Below are positions 34,099-42,636 of a stretch of 64,000 bases of DNA, in pieces (the first letter of the stretch is position 1; every line of letters begins with the position of its first letter). Below the pieces are notes generated by a model that saw only the letters and a list, made by a program, of their open reading frames with translations, made no database searches and was not told the DNA's origin. The DNA is taken from NCBI RefSeq assembly GCF_000764225.1, contig NZ_JQED01000008.1, positions 1 to 64,000 on the forward strand, in the 5' to 3' direction. Both the position numbers and the translations under genes were made by a program. The DNA is from Colwellia psychrerythraea. Its GTDB lineage: Bacteria > Pseudomonadota > Gammaproteobacteria > Enterobacterales > Alteromonadaceae.

Positions 34099-34524
34099 AT
34101 GAACACAAATATCGGTAAATGTCGCTGCGGGAAAACTATGGTCAAAGTTTACCTTCCTGAAACTCTAGATGAATATAGTCCTCGAGCATGTGATTGTGAC
34201 TTTTGTACTGCTAGAGATATTTCCTACCTTTCACATCCTGACGGGGAGCTGGAAATTGAAAGCATAGATCCTCTTGAAGTACAGCGTCAGGGGTCGAACC
34301 AAGCGGGCTTTATCACATGTGGAAGTTGTAAAACTGTCATAGCAGCTACTTTGCAGTTAGAAAATAAACTTGTAGGAACCCTAAATTCAACATTATTATC
34401 TGATTTTTCACTTTTGCAAAAGTCTACTCTTGTTTCTCCTAAACGACTTGGAATAAAAGAAAAAATAGAGCGCTGGAAAACACTTTGGCTCAATGTTAAA
34501 GTTAATGGAAACAGTTACATATAA
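34099..34524 (+). CDS. GFA-like (CENP-V) zinc-binding protein
   Basis: About 141 residues with the GFA cysteine pattern: GKCRCGKTMVKVYLPE, ACDCDFCTARDISYL and TCGSCKTVIAATL. The fold binds zinc through these pairs. The classic family is described as glutathione-dependent formaldehyde-activating, but that activity is doubtful for most members. The C-terminal part is shorter and more divergent than in the neighbour at 35134. ATG 34099 is chosen for AAGGA 7 bases upstream. The stop overlaps an attC-like site. Confidence 0.75.
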   Translation: MNTNIGKCRCGKTMVKVYLPETLDEYSPRACDCDFCTARDISYLSHPDGELEIESIDPLEVQRQGSNQAGFITCGSCKTVIAATLQLENKLVGTLNSTLLSDFSLLQKSTLVSPKRLGIKEKIERWKTLWLNVKVNGNSYI

Positions 34525-34614
34525 CAGGCTGTTGCAGCTGATTGAATAACAATTGGCCGGTTCAGCTTCGCATTTTAGCCAGGTTAAATTTCCCTCTTAA
34601 TGGGGCATAATGAT
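34519..34614. other. Degenerate attC-like site
   Basis: ATATAACAGGCTGTTGCAGC begins at 34519, resembling the left end at 32384 (TATAACAAGCTGTTG). Inside, ATAACAATTGGC and GCCAGGTTAAATTT are imperfect complements, and the right end reads CCCTCTTAATGGGGCATAAT, with GCATAA where a functional site has GCGTTA. About 96 bp. Position (stop of one gene, 15-30 bases before the next) fits a decayed cassette junction. Confidence 0.45.
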
Positions 34615-34629
34615 TACAAGGATATATCG

Positions 34630-35091
34630 GTGATAAAATTTATAATAAGTCTCTTCATATTCATATCAATGGCGACACACGCTAAAGGTGATTTTACCCC
34701 TGAACAATTAGAAAAATTGTCATACGACTTTGTTAAAGCAATGGATTCCAGACAACAACCAGATACAAAGATTGAAGACATTGATCACTATATTTCTTTA
34801 TTAGACGACAATTTCATTGATGAGCACATCAAATATAAATTTACATACACAGATAAAGTTAAATTAAGAGAAGATATGATTGCTAAAATGACTGGTGAAA
34901 TCATATTTAGTTCACTCAAAATTGATGACTTAATCATTGGCAAAAATGTAACTTTTATTAAAATGACTGAAACGATCAAGGGGAAACCTAGCCACCTTAA
35001 TCGAGTCGTTGAATACACTAAAACCAATGTACTTTCTGTAGAATTTAACGAGAGAGGACTTATTACTCATATTCGTCGGCATCACGGTTAG
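34630..35091 (+). CDS. Secreted NTF2-like protein, unknown function
   Basis: About 153 residues from GTG 34630, chosen because AAGGA lies 7 bases upstream and a signal peptide (IKFIISLFIFISMATHA) starts there. The mature part begins with helices and FTPEQLEKLSYDFVKAMDSR, then HYISLLDDNFIDEHIKYKFT, consistent with an NTF2/SnoaL cone fold: a helical N-terminus and a C-terminal sheet. No known motif. It is the third such fold in the cassette-like region. Confidence 0.6.
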   Translation: MIKFIISLFIFISMATHAKGDFTPEQLEKLSYDFVKAMDSRQQPDTKIEDIDHYISLLDDNFIDEHIKYKFTYTDKVKLREDMIAKMTGEIIFSSLKIDDLIIGKNVTFIKMTETIKGKPSHLNRVVEYTKTNVLSVEFNERGLITHIRRHHG

Positions 35092-35133
35092 TCTACATAT
35101 AACATCAACTTAAAGCAGGAGTAATAGTAAACT

Positions 35134-35541
35134 ATGTATTTTGGTAAATGTTTGTGTGGTGAAGTACAAATAAAAATTAACGGTGAAATCAGTGATATTA
35201 TTCACTGCCATTGTTCTTTGTGCAGAAAAAATAGCGGCACTGCTTTTGCTACTAATGGATTTATAAATGCGTCTGAATTTGAAATTATTTCAGGTAAAAA
35301 TAATTTAAGCACCTTCTCTTTTAAACCTGGCCGAAATAGACATTTTTGTACAAGCTGTGGTTCTCCTATTTATAGTTCTAATGAACAAGATCCTATCCGT
35401 TATAGAATAAGACTCGGAATCTTAGATTCAGATATTACTGAAAGACCTATGTCTCATAACTTTATTTCGTCAAAAGCCAACTGGGAAGAGCTTGATGTTA
35501 AGCTCCCACGGTATGACTCATTTGAGCCTAGTCGCAAGTAG
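35134..35541 (+). CDS. GFA family (CENP-V/GFA domain) protein
   Basis: A 135-residue protein with the full GFA zinc pattern: GKCLCGEVQIKINGE, IIHCHCSLCRKNSGTAFAT and RHFCTSCGSPIYSSNE. Seven cysteines sit at the standard positions for two zinc sites. Ends WEELDVKLPRYDSFEPSRK as in many relatives. Cytoplasmic; activity uncertain. It follows the NTF2-like gene by 42 bp; the gap starts ATATAACATCAACTTAAAGC, a possible remnant of an attC left end. Confidence 0.87.
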   Translation: MYFGKCLCGEVQIKINGEISDIIHCHCSLCRKNSGTAFATNGFINASEFEIISGKNNLSTFSFKPGRNRHFCTSCGSPIYSSNEQDPIRYRIRLGILDSDITERPMSHNFISSKANWEELDVKLPRYDSFEPSRK

Positions 35542-35632
35542 TTCTAAAACAATATTTAAAACGGGACAGATAACCGCTTTTTTTGCGACACAATTTTTAG
35601 CTCTTTAATATGACATTGAATGTCTGCAATGT

Positions 35633-36694
35633 TTGAATGTGGTGTTACTTTTGGAAATTAAAAAACTCAATGCATTGCGAGGGTTAGCAGCACTTATTGT
35701 TTTCATTACCCATTTTAGCGACATAACAAATTGGCTTGGTGGGAAGTTTGGTGGAGGCTCTGGAGCATATGGGGTAATGTTGTTTTTCTTATTGAGTGGC
35801 TTTTTAATGTCCTACCTTTATTTAGGTCAAGAATTCAATAAGGTTAATATCAAACGTTATTTCTTGGCACGGGCAGCAAGGGTAGTGCCCTTGTATTTGA
35901 TTGTTGTATTGAGCTCATATTTGGTTTCACTAGGTGACTATAACAGTCTGTATAATATTTCAAATTACAACGCATTAATTGGCCATCTTTTATTTGTATA
36001 TGGAGAAAGTGTACTTTGGTCTATTCCCCCAGAGATACAGTTTTACTTCATTTTTATTATATTTTGGGCATTTGCGAAAAGTAGAGTAGGGTATATTTAT
36101 CTTACTATTATAGCGGTATTGATCTTTTTATTTTTTACAAATTTTCCACGTGTCTACGGTGACTTAAACGGTGTCCCATACAACGTGTTTAATACGCTAA
36201 GAAGTCTGCCTTATTTTTTTATTGGGGTTATTTTGGGAATGCATTTCAACTCCTTAAAGGTACCAAAGTACCTTAGGAAACATTGGTTTATTTTGGTTCT
36301 TTTTCTAATTCCATTAATGTATCCAGAGATCACTAATATTACTTCTGATGCTAGGACTAGAATGTGGTTAAGTTACGAAGTATTGCTTGTGATGAGCAGC
36401 GTTTTCTTTTGCATCGTGTTCTTAGTGCCCGATAACAACGTGTTATTGGCTAATAAGCTTGGTGATTTTATTGGAAAAATATCATACTCATTATACTTAT
36501 TACATATGCCAATAATTACTCTAGTAAATCAGCTTACTTTGACTGTTGAATTTAAGCTTTTACTGTCTTTCGCTTTAACAATCTCAATAGCCTATATATC
36601 ATTTAGATATTTTGAGGAGCCAGTTGCTAAGTTAATACGAAGGGTAGCATCTGATAAGCCAATCAAGCGTGACTGTGAAGTTACCCCGTTTTAA
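35633..36694 (+). CDS. Acyltransferase 3 family membrane protein
   Basis: About 353 residues with ten hydrophobic helices. Family marks: LNALRGLAALIVFITHFSDI (R and catalytic H), MLFFLLSGFLMSYLYL, ARAARVVPLYLIVVLSS and KISYSLYLLHMPIITLVNQL. These inner-membrane enzymes O-acylate lipids, LPS or exopolysaccharide. The TTG start has no strong Shine-Dalgarno; GTG 35639 is an alternative. The last residues (KRDCEVTPF) and stop lie in a sequence resembling an IS3-type end (36681), so the native tail may have been replaced. Confidence 0.85.
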   Translation: MNVVLLLEIKKLNALRGLAALIVFITHFSDITNWLGGKFGGGSGAYGVMLFFLLSGFLMSYLYLGQEFNKVNIKRYFLARAARVVPLYLIVVLSSYLVSLGDYNSLYNISNYNALIGHLLFVYGESVLWSIPPEIQFYFIFIIFWAFAKSRVGYIYLTIIAVLIFLFFTNFPRVYGDLNGVPYNVFNTLRSLPYFFIGVILGMHFNSLKVPKYLRKHWFILVLFLIPLMYPEITNITSDARTRMWLSYEVLLVMSSVFFCIVFLVPDNNVLLANKLGDFIGKISYSLYLLHMPIITLVNQLTLTVEFKLLLSFALTISIAYISFRYFEEPVAKLIRRVASDKPIKRDCEVTPF

Positions 36695-36712
36695 TGGACA
36701 TTCTCTATTTTA
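36681..36712. mobile_element. IS3-type terminal-repeat relic
   Basis: GTTACCCCGTTTTAATGGAC at 36681-36700, then ATTCTCTATTTTA. It resembles the end of the complete IS3 element (TGTTACCCACAATTAGTGGACACC) and even more the sequence at 3742 (TCCCGCTTTAGTGGACACC). No second end or transposase was found nearby. It overlaps the 3' end of the acyltransferase gene. Confidence 0.35.
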
Positions 36713-36838
36713 TCATGAGTAAAAGTACTGCTAATAGTTGAGTTATCAGAAGCTAAAAACCTAAAATCAATTACTTTCAATCGTTCAAACTTTTGTTATT
36801 ATGAAGACCGTTTTATTTAATAATAGCCAGAGAGTAGT

Positions 36839-37450
36839 ATGCGTTATTGGTTAGTAGGTTTATTTTATCTGAGTGTAATGTCAGGCTGTGGTAGTGGCGA
36901 TGAAGATTCTGGCAGCAATCAGTTATCTGGTGAAACCGTTTCAGGTGATGAAGGCTCTGCTGAAAGTCCCGATCCAAGTAGCGAGGTCGACAACGACGCC
37001 GAGGATATCGATTTTAGTCAAATCAACTGTAATGATGACTTGACTACTGTTTTGGCTCTGATTAATAAAGTACGGGCACAGCAACAATCTTGTGGCGGTG
37101 AGAACTATGGCCCAGTGGATGCGTTAACCTGGAATACTTTATTGACTTTGGCTGCACAAGAGCACTCGAATAATATGGCGAATTATGATTTTTTCAGCCA
37201 TACAGGCCTTGATGATAGCACTGTCTCAACAAGGGTTACAACGCAAGGCTACACCTGGTCTTCTGTGGCTGAAAATATCGCTGGCGGACAGACTTCGGCA
37301 CAATCTGTCGTGGATGCCTGGATGTCGAGTGACGGGCATTGCAAAAATATCATGAGCGATAATACGACAGAAATGGGCTTGGCGTGTAGCGCAAATAGCG
37401 ATGCAACCTATAACTATTATTGGACACAAGTTTTCGCTAAGCCTAGATAA
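36839..37450 (+). CDS. CAP/SCP-domain lipoprotein
   Basis: A 203-residue lipoprotein: signal with lipobox VMSGC (Cys about residue 17), an acidic Ser/Gly/Glu-rich linker to about residue 60, and a CAP domain. CAP marks are INKVRAQQQSCGG, AAQEHSNNMANYDFFSHTGL (CAP His/Glu), SVAENIAGGQTSAQ and VVDAWMSSDGHCKNIM, ending YYWTQVFAKPR. Bacterial CAP proteins are secreted and of mostly unknown role. Cysteines in the domain could form two disulfides. Confidence 0.88.
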   Translation: MRYWLVGLFYLSVMSGCGSGDEDSGSNQLSGETVSGDEGSAESPDPSSEVDNDAEDIDFSQINCNDDLTTVLALINKVRAQQQSCGGENYGPVDALTWNTLLTLAAQEHSNNMANYDFFSHTGLDDSTVSTRVTTQGYTWSSVAENIAGGQTSAQSVVDAWMSSDGHCKNIMSDNTTEMGLACSANSDATYNYYWTQVFAKPR

Positions 37451-37591
37451 TTGTTAGCAGAGCCAGTTTTAAAAGCTTTTAATAAGTTAATTATTAGACA
37501 GTTTAACGCGAGCTATCATATAGCACTTGTATTTTAGCCAATCATAATTTGCCTTTCTTAGGCATTATAACAATTAGTGACAGCTCAAATT

Positions 37592-38089
37592 ATGCGTATT
37601 ATTCTAAGTTTATTCATCATTTTTATTCTAAATGCTTGTGCTTCTACCCACGAAAACAATCAGTTGCCTCAAGTAGTCAAGGAATACTTTGATACCTACT
37701 CACAACGAGATAATTTCAAAAAGTTTATGAGCTACTACGCTGATAATGCCCAATTTAAGGATATTATTTATGGTAATAGCTTACAGGGCAAAGATGAAAT
37801 AAAGGAGTTTTTAAACTGGGATAAAGGCGAGTTTGAAACACTTATGGGCACTAAAGCTTTAACTGTTACAAAGCATACTTATGGAAAAAATACAGTGATA
37901 ACAGAAGGTTATTTCCATACCTTTAGTTACTACGGCCAAAAGCTTGGACCTTGGCTTTTTGTTATTACGCTAGAGTTCGATTCGGAAAATAAGATCATCA
38001 AACAGACAGACTGGATTAATTACACACCGAGAGCTAATTTCTTAGGTGGTAAAAATATGAATGAAGTGCTTGAAAGAAAAGAGTTATAG
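37592..38089 (+). CDS. SnoaL/NTF2-like lipoprotein
   Basis: About 165 residues from ATG 37592; an in-frame GTG at 37577 adds only five residues before the signal. Lipobox FILNAC, then the SnoaL-like fold: VVKEYFDTYSQRDNFKKFMS, YADNAQFKDIIYGNSLQGKD, EIKEFLNWD and a C-terminal sheet with GYFHTFSYYGQKLGPWLFVI. Probably anchored in a membrane. The gap before it ends with TTTGCCTTTCTTAGGCATTATAAC, a faint attC-like right end at 37549-37572. Confidence 0.72.
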   Translation: MRIILSLFIIFILNACASTHENNQLPQVVKEYFDTYSQRDNFKKFMSYYADNAQFKDIIYGNSLQGKDEIKEFLNWDKGEFETLMGTKALTVTKHTYGKNTVITEGYFHTFSYYGQKLGPWLFVITLEFDSENKIIKQTDWINYTPRANFLGGKNMNEVLERKEL

Positions 38090-38196
38090 CAAGTTTTCTA
38101 AAAGAAAAACAACCATGACTCTTGTTATTTCGCTGCTTTTTTTAGTAACCATTTTTTACTCATTATGGGCTGATATGCCAAAGAGAAGCACGTTGC

Positions 38197-38769
38197 ATGA
38201 CAGAACCAAACTTATTGAGAATAAAGTCATTTGTAACACCCGCAGATCTCGGTCAGTGGCTTAAAGATAATCATGATCGTGAAAGTGAACTCTGGATAAA
38301 AATATACAAGAAAAAAACTGGAGTTTTGAGCGTGACTTGGAATGACGTCGTGATCGAGGCCTTATGTTGGGGTTGGATCGACGGTATTAAAAAGTCAGTT
38401 GATGACCAAGCCTACCTTCAGCGCATTACCCCTAGAAAAACTCGAAGTAACTGGTCTAAAAGGAATACAAAGCATGCAGAACGCTTGATAAGTGAGAACC
38501 GAATGATGAAGCCTGGTTTAGTGCATATTCATGCTGCAAAAGCAGACGGTCGTTGGGAAAACGCCTACGTGGTCAGTGAAATGGAAGTGCCCTTGGACTT
38601 TCTTATCGCAGTAGAGAGCAAGCCGAAGGTTAAAGCGTTTTTTGCAACACTCAATAAATCGAGCCGTTATACTATTGCGTACGGATTGATCAGTGCTAAG
38701 AAACCAGAAACTAGGCTAAGACGGTTTGAAAAATTCATCAACATGCTTGCTGTTGAAGAAAAGCCTTAA
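38197..38769 (+). CDS. YdeI/OmpD-associated family protein
   Basis: A 190-residue protein with the YdeI family outline: FVTPADLGQWLKDNHDRESE, LWIKIYKKKTGVLSVTWNDV, EALCWGWIDGIKKSVDDQAY, RITPRKTRSNWSKRNTKHAE and the end KKPETRLRRFEKFINMLAVE. In databases often called bacteriocin-protection protein, a label of limited support. Cytoplasmic. Located in the cassette-like region, preceded by only a weak AGAG Shine-Dalgarno. Confidence 0.88.
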   Translation: MTEPNLLRIKSFVTPADLGQWLKDNHDRESELWIKIYKKKTGVLSVTWNDVVIEALCWGWIDGIKKSVDDQAYLQRITPRKTRSNWSKRNTKHAERLISENRMMKPGLVHIHAAKADGRWENAYVVSEMEVPLDFLIAVESKPKVKAFFATLNKSSRYTIAYGLISAKKPETRLRRFEKFINMLAVEEKP

Positions 38770-38861
38770 AAAATGCAATTCATTCGAAGTCGTTTTCAAA
38801 GACTATAAACAGTTGACTATTAATTGGGTGTTGGCTGTTTATCAGGGTAGGGTGGGTATTA

Positions 38862-39371
38862 ATGAAAGTAGTGTGCGAAACAGACAGATTAATTATCAGG
38901 CACCTTCAGCTTAAAGACGCTACATTTATTATTAGATTGTTAAATGAAGCGTCTTTTATTCGTTATATAGCTGATAAAAATGTGCGCACGAAAATGGACG
39001 CAGAAAACTATCTCTTGAATGGTCCTCTTGATAGTTATAAGGCTTTTGGCTATGGTCTTAATCTCGTTGTATTAAAAAAAACGGGCACGCCAATAGGTAT
39101 GTGTGGCTTGTTGAAAAGAACAGAGCTTGAACATCCTGACATTGGCTATGCTTTTTTATCAGAATATTGTGGAATGGGTTATGCGTATGAAGCGGCTCTA
39201 TCAATACTAAATGATGCAGTTACAACTCACTCTTTGCAGACAATATTAGCGGTAACATCTCCCGATAACGTAAATTCAATCACGTTATTAAATAAAGCTG
39301 GATTTAATTCCTTAGGGGTAATGGAATTATATGGCGCAAAAAATAATATATATGAATACCGATCACAATAA
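38862..39371 (+). CDS. GNAT family N-acetyltransferase, RimJ/RimL type
   Basis: A 169-residue Acetyltransf_3 protein opening CETDRLIIRHLQLKDATFII, with GTPIGMCGLLKRTELEHPDI, the CoA loop SEYCGMGYAYEAALSIL and PDNVNSITLLNKAGFNSLGV. The loop is CGMGYA in place of the usual RGKGY, which keeps the G-x-G. GGTGGG precedes the start. Substrate unknown. An inverted-repeat element (39418-39466) follows. Confidence 0.85.
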   Translation: MKVVCETDRLIIRHLQLKDATFIIRLLNEASFIRYIADKNVRTKMDAENYLLNGPLDSYKAFGYGLNLVVLKKTGTPIGMCGLLKRTELEHPDIGYAFLSEYCGMGYAYEAALSILNDAVTTHSLQTILAVTSPDNVNSITLLNKAGFNSLGVMELYGAKNNIYEYRSQ

Positions 39372-39417
39372 TATTAATAAGATATTCGGCATGAAAATAC
39401 AGTAGCTATATTCGCTC

Positions 39418-39466
39418 TATAACATGCTTGCCAATCTATTTTACTGGCAATATTTATTGTTAGCAA
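39418..39466. repeat. Inverted-repeat element after the acetyltransferase, possibly a minimal attC-like site
   Basis: TATAACA (39418-39424) and TGTTAG (39459-39464) bracket TTGCCA (39428-39433) / TGGCAA (39445-39450). Arms at both levels are complementary (TAACA/TGTTA and TTGCCA/TGGCAA), as in a short attC with R and L boxes. At about 50 bp it would be at the short end for attC. A weak terminator is the alternative. Confidence 0.35.
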
Positions 39467-40203
39467 AAAGCTAGATGAGAGATTCAATGAAAATGCGGGT
39501 AATTAACGACTTTATACTTAATAAATATTTACTTTTTTATATTTTATATTCACTTCAATAATCTAGTTTTAAGCATGTTAAGTTGTATTGCTTTAACATT
39601 CACTTTACTCAGGTGTTAATTAAGTCTGAAATATACAGAGTTCTAGGTTATTTATTGATATGGGATCATGTGATAAGTAACTAATAAAATATACCTTTTG
39701 GCTTTTGCAAATATATTTTTAATTGTTAAATAAATATCGAGGAGCTTGCACTAAATATTGATCTAAGTTGTATTGTTTTATCAAAGGGGGTAATTTCATT
39801 TTGATTATTTATGCTATTCATAATAAGCTGACTCAGCCTCACTATTCAGACTGATGACTAGCTAATATTTTCAATGTAGTTATGGCGAATAATTCAACAT
39901 TGTTGATGTTGTTTATCTCAAAGGAAGGCGATTGTAATTAATTGCGCTCTCGCATAAAGCGCTTTGTTTACAATTAACCGCAAAGTATCACAATGTCGCT
40001 CACACGTTTTGTGAAATTTTTGTGCAGATTTTTACGTGATGGATGATTATCCATACGGGCTTATAAATGGACAAGTTAGGGTTGGTTTCTCTCTGTTTAC
40101 TATGTTAACCAATTGCTTTTTGTCACTTAAGGTGGCTATTTATTATTGCACCTTAAATTAAGCCAAAAATATATATTTATACTTAACCATGGAAAGAGAC
40201 GTA
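39467..40203. promoter_or_regulatory. Long gene-free leader upstream of metY with a two-part hairpin
   Basis: Over 700 bp without a credible gene. At 39931-39974 a nested stem is present: ATTGTAA (39931-39937) with TTACAAT (39968-39974), and inside it GCGCT (39944-39948) with AGCGC (39958-39962). It lies about 230 bp before the metY start. I see no clear MetJ boxes or known SAM riboswitch. The remaining part is very AT-rich. A regulatory role for the hairpin is a guess. Confidence 0.35.
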
Positions 40204-41475
40204 ATGAAATTAGAATCAATAGCGTTACACGAAGGCTACAAATCAGAAGATACAACGAAAGCAGCTGCAGTTCCTATATACCAAACAACTTCTTATACCT
40301 TTGATGATACTCAGCACGGTGCCGATTTATTTGACTTGAAAGTGCAGGGCAACATTTACACACGTATTATGAACCCAACAACTGATGTATTGGAAAAACG
40401 GATCGCTGCAATGGAAGGCGGTATAGGCTCAGTTTGTGTTGCGTCTGGTATGGCTGCAATTACTTATGCACTACAGTGTATTTGTGAAACGGGTGATAAT
40501 ATTGTTAGTACCAGTGAGCTTTATGGCGGTACCTATAATTTATTCGCTCATGCCTTACCTAAGCAAGGTATTGAGTCTCGTATGGTAAAACATGATAATT
40601 TTGAAGGGTTTGAGCAATCAATTGATGCTAAAACGAAAGCAATTTTTTGTGAGTCTATTGGCAACCCTGCCGGTAACGTCGTTGATATTTCTCGCCTATC
40701 AGAGATTGCTCATAAACATGGTGTACCGCTAATCGTAGATAATACTGTTGCGACGCCCTACTTGTGTCGTCCATTTGAGTTAGGTGCTGATATTGTTGTG
40801 CATTCACTCACGAAGTACATTGGTGGTCATGGAACATCCATTGGTGGTGTTATTATTGATTCGGGTAAGTTTGACTGGGTAGCCAATAAAGAGCGTTTCC
40901 CTGTATTGAATGAACCAGATCCAGCCTATCACGGTGTGGTATACACCGAAGCGTTAGGTGCTGCAGCTTACATAGGTCGATGTCGAGTTGGCCCATTAAG
41001 AAACACGGGCGCGGCAATATCACCAACGAATTCTTTCCAGATTTTACAGGGCCTTGAAACTCTTGGTCTACGTATGGATCGTCATTGTGACAATGCTGAA
41101 AAGCTGGCTGCGTATCTACAACAGCATGATAAAGTTGAATGGGTAAACTATGCTGCATTACCAGAAAGCCCTTACCGCGCAAACTGTGAAAAAATCACCT
41201 CAGGTAAAGCTTCCGGTATTTTAAGCTTTGGTATTGCAGGTGGACTTGAATCAGGCACTAAATTTATTGATGCCTTACAAATGATTTTACGCCTTGTGAA
41301 CATAGGTGATGCAAAGTCTCTCGCTTGTCATCCAGCCTCTACTACGCATAGACAGTTAAATGAGAAAGAACTTGCGGCCGCAGGTGTCAGTGCTGATTTG
41401 ATCAGAATATCTGTTGGTATCGAACACATTGACGATATCATTGCAGATGTTAGCCAAGCGTTAGATAAAGTATAG
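40204..41475 (+). CDS. metY: O-acetylhomoserine sulfhydrylase (aminocarboxypropyltransferase)
   Basis: About 423 residues of the Cys/Met metabolism PLP family. Markers: TTKAAAVPIYQTTSYTFDDT, YTRIMNPTTDVLEKRIAAME, VASGMAAITYALQCICETGD, IVDNTVATPYLCRPFELGAD, the PLP lysine in VVHSLTKYIGGHGTSIGG, and the long insert FPVLNEPDPAYHGVVYTEAL seen in MetY. It makes homocysteine from O-acetylhomoserine and sulfide. The ATG at 40204 is preferred (GGAAAG 7 bases upstream); ATG 40189 is in frame. Ends LIRISVGIEHIDDIIADVSQ. Followed by a perfect palindrome terminator. Confidence 0.95.
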   Translation: MKLESIALHEGYKSEDTTKAAAVPIYQTTSYTFDDTQHGADLFDLKVQGNIYTRIMNPTTDVLEKRIAAMEGGIGSVCVASGMAAITYALQCICETGDNIVSTSELYGGTYNLFAHALPKQGIESRMVKHDNFEGFEQSIDAKTKAIFCESIGNPAGNVVDISRLSEIAHKHGVPLIVDNTVATPYLCRPFELGADIVVHSLTKYIGGHGTSIGGVIIDSGKFDWVANKERFPVLNEPDPAYHGVVYTEALGAAAYIGRCRVGPLRNTGAAISPTNSFQILQGLETLGLRMDRHCDNAEKLAAYLQQHDKVEWVNYAALPESPYRANCEKITSGKASGILSFGIAGGLESGTKFIDALQMILRLVNIGDAKSLACHPASTTHRQLNEKELAAAGVSADLIRISVGIEHIDDIIADVSQALDKV

Positions 41476-41483
41476 CAACGAGT

Positions 41484-41511
41484 AATAATGACGCGTTAAC
41501 GCGTCATTATT
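41484..41511. terminator. Perfect 28-bp palindrome, probable terminator
   Basis: AATAATGACGCGTT followed directly by its complement, with no unpaired centre, 9 bp after the metY stop. The outer AT-rich arms give T-rich ends in either direction. Likely a bidirectional terminator, though a protein-binding site cannot be excluded. Confidence 0.6.
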
Positions 41512-41557
41512 GTGCGTTTGACTATTCGTTGATGATTGTTAAAAGTGGTTCTATTCA

Positions 41558-42376
41558 ATGAACCTTAAAGATAGGTATCTCGGGACTTCACTGATTATTT
41601 GGCTTGTTGCCACGGTTGAATCACTTGGTGGTCTAGCTGGCTATTGGTCTATTACAGGCAACGAACGTTTCGTTATTTTGTTTATTGAAAGCGCAGTGCT
41701 TGTTGCGCTTCTGGCAAATTGTTATGCCATAAAGAATTGGGTATATCGTCACTCTAAAGAAACGTCACATCGGGTTTTTGCTTGGGTTACGCTTGTCGCT
41801 TTAGTTTTGTGCGTTTGTGGGGACGTTGTCAATTTTAATTTACCGCAGACATATTATCGCTATGGTGGCATTGTAAAACATGATTACCTTGCTGATTCAG
41901 TCACCTATTTTGCTCCAGGCTATGCTTTATTTTTATCCCTTGCCTGCTGGTTGGTTATTGCCAATGGTATCAAACCTAAAACTCTGCTTATTTGGCTAGT
42001 CATTTCATCAATAGTAGGTTCGGCCTCTTTTTATTCGATGCATTTACCAGGTACCGGAACATTCGTTTCTCTTATAACGGGTAGTTATGCTGTGCTCATT
42101 ACGCTTGTTGGTGCAAGTGGTTTCATCTTAGTAACTGAGCTGCGTAACGAAATGAAACGATGTAATGTTTGGCTTATTGCTATAGGGCTTGTCTTAGCTG
42201 CGGTTGCTGATGGCATTATTGGTCAATTTTGGATTTACGGTAATGGTGGGGAAGGCTTCTTTCCTACAGCAAAATACATTAATTGGTCACTGTATATCGG
42301 CTCTCAATGTTTGCTAATACATATAGCTCGTCTCGCCGTGTTGAATAAAAAGGAAATGGCAAATTACCTACGCTAA
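41558..42376 (+). CDS. YhhN-like multipass membrane protein
   Basis: A 272-residue protein with eight or nine hydrophobic helices. Parts resemble YhhN/lysoplasmalogenase-like proteins: LVLCVCGDVVNFNL in the middle (G-D pair) and GLVLAAVADGIIGQFWIY with YINWSLYIGSQCLLIHIA at the end, where the family has SD and a YxxQ helix. It is longer than typical YhhN proteins (about 210) and similarity is only in outline. Enzymes of that family cleave or modify ether lipids; here unproven. Weak Shine-Dalgarno. Confidence 0.45.
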   Translation: MNLKDRYLGTSLIIWLVATVESLGGLAGYWSITGNERFVILFIESAVLVALLANCYAIKNWVYRHSKETSHRVFAWVTLVALVLCVCGDVVNFNLPQTYYRYGGIVKHDYLADSVTYFAPGYALFLSLACWLVIANGIKPKTLLIWLVISSIVGSASFYSMHLPGTGTFVSLITGSYAVLITLVGASGFILVTELRNEMKRCNVWLIAIGLVLAAVADGIIGQFWIYGNGGEGFFPTAKYINWSLYIGSQCLLIHIARLAVLNKKEMANYLR

Positions 42377-42636
42377 CAATAATTGTTAACCGTGATTATT
42401 GCGCGTGAATGTTATTGTAGCGAACAATGGTGAAATAGGTAATTACTCTATGGTATTGTTAGTACTATAAGTTACTGCTGTTACTAGGGATGAGTAATGT
42501 TAACAGCTAAAGTAACAATGATAATAGGTGATCTGTATCAAGCTGTTCACCATAGCAAATGATTTTAACCCATGCATTGGGTGTTATAGCGTATACCGCT
42601 TTTCGGTATAGTTATATTTTAACGAGGAGAGAGGCA

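Noticed and set aside
38115..38264. Short frame with a hydrophobic N-terminus overlapping the YdeI-like gene
   Set aside because: No Shine-Dalgarno, overlaps a well-supported gene start by 68 bases, and the C-terminal part looks like out-of-frame translation.
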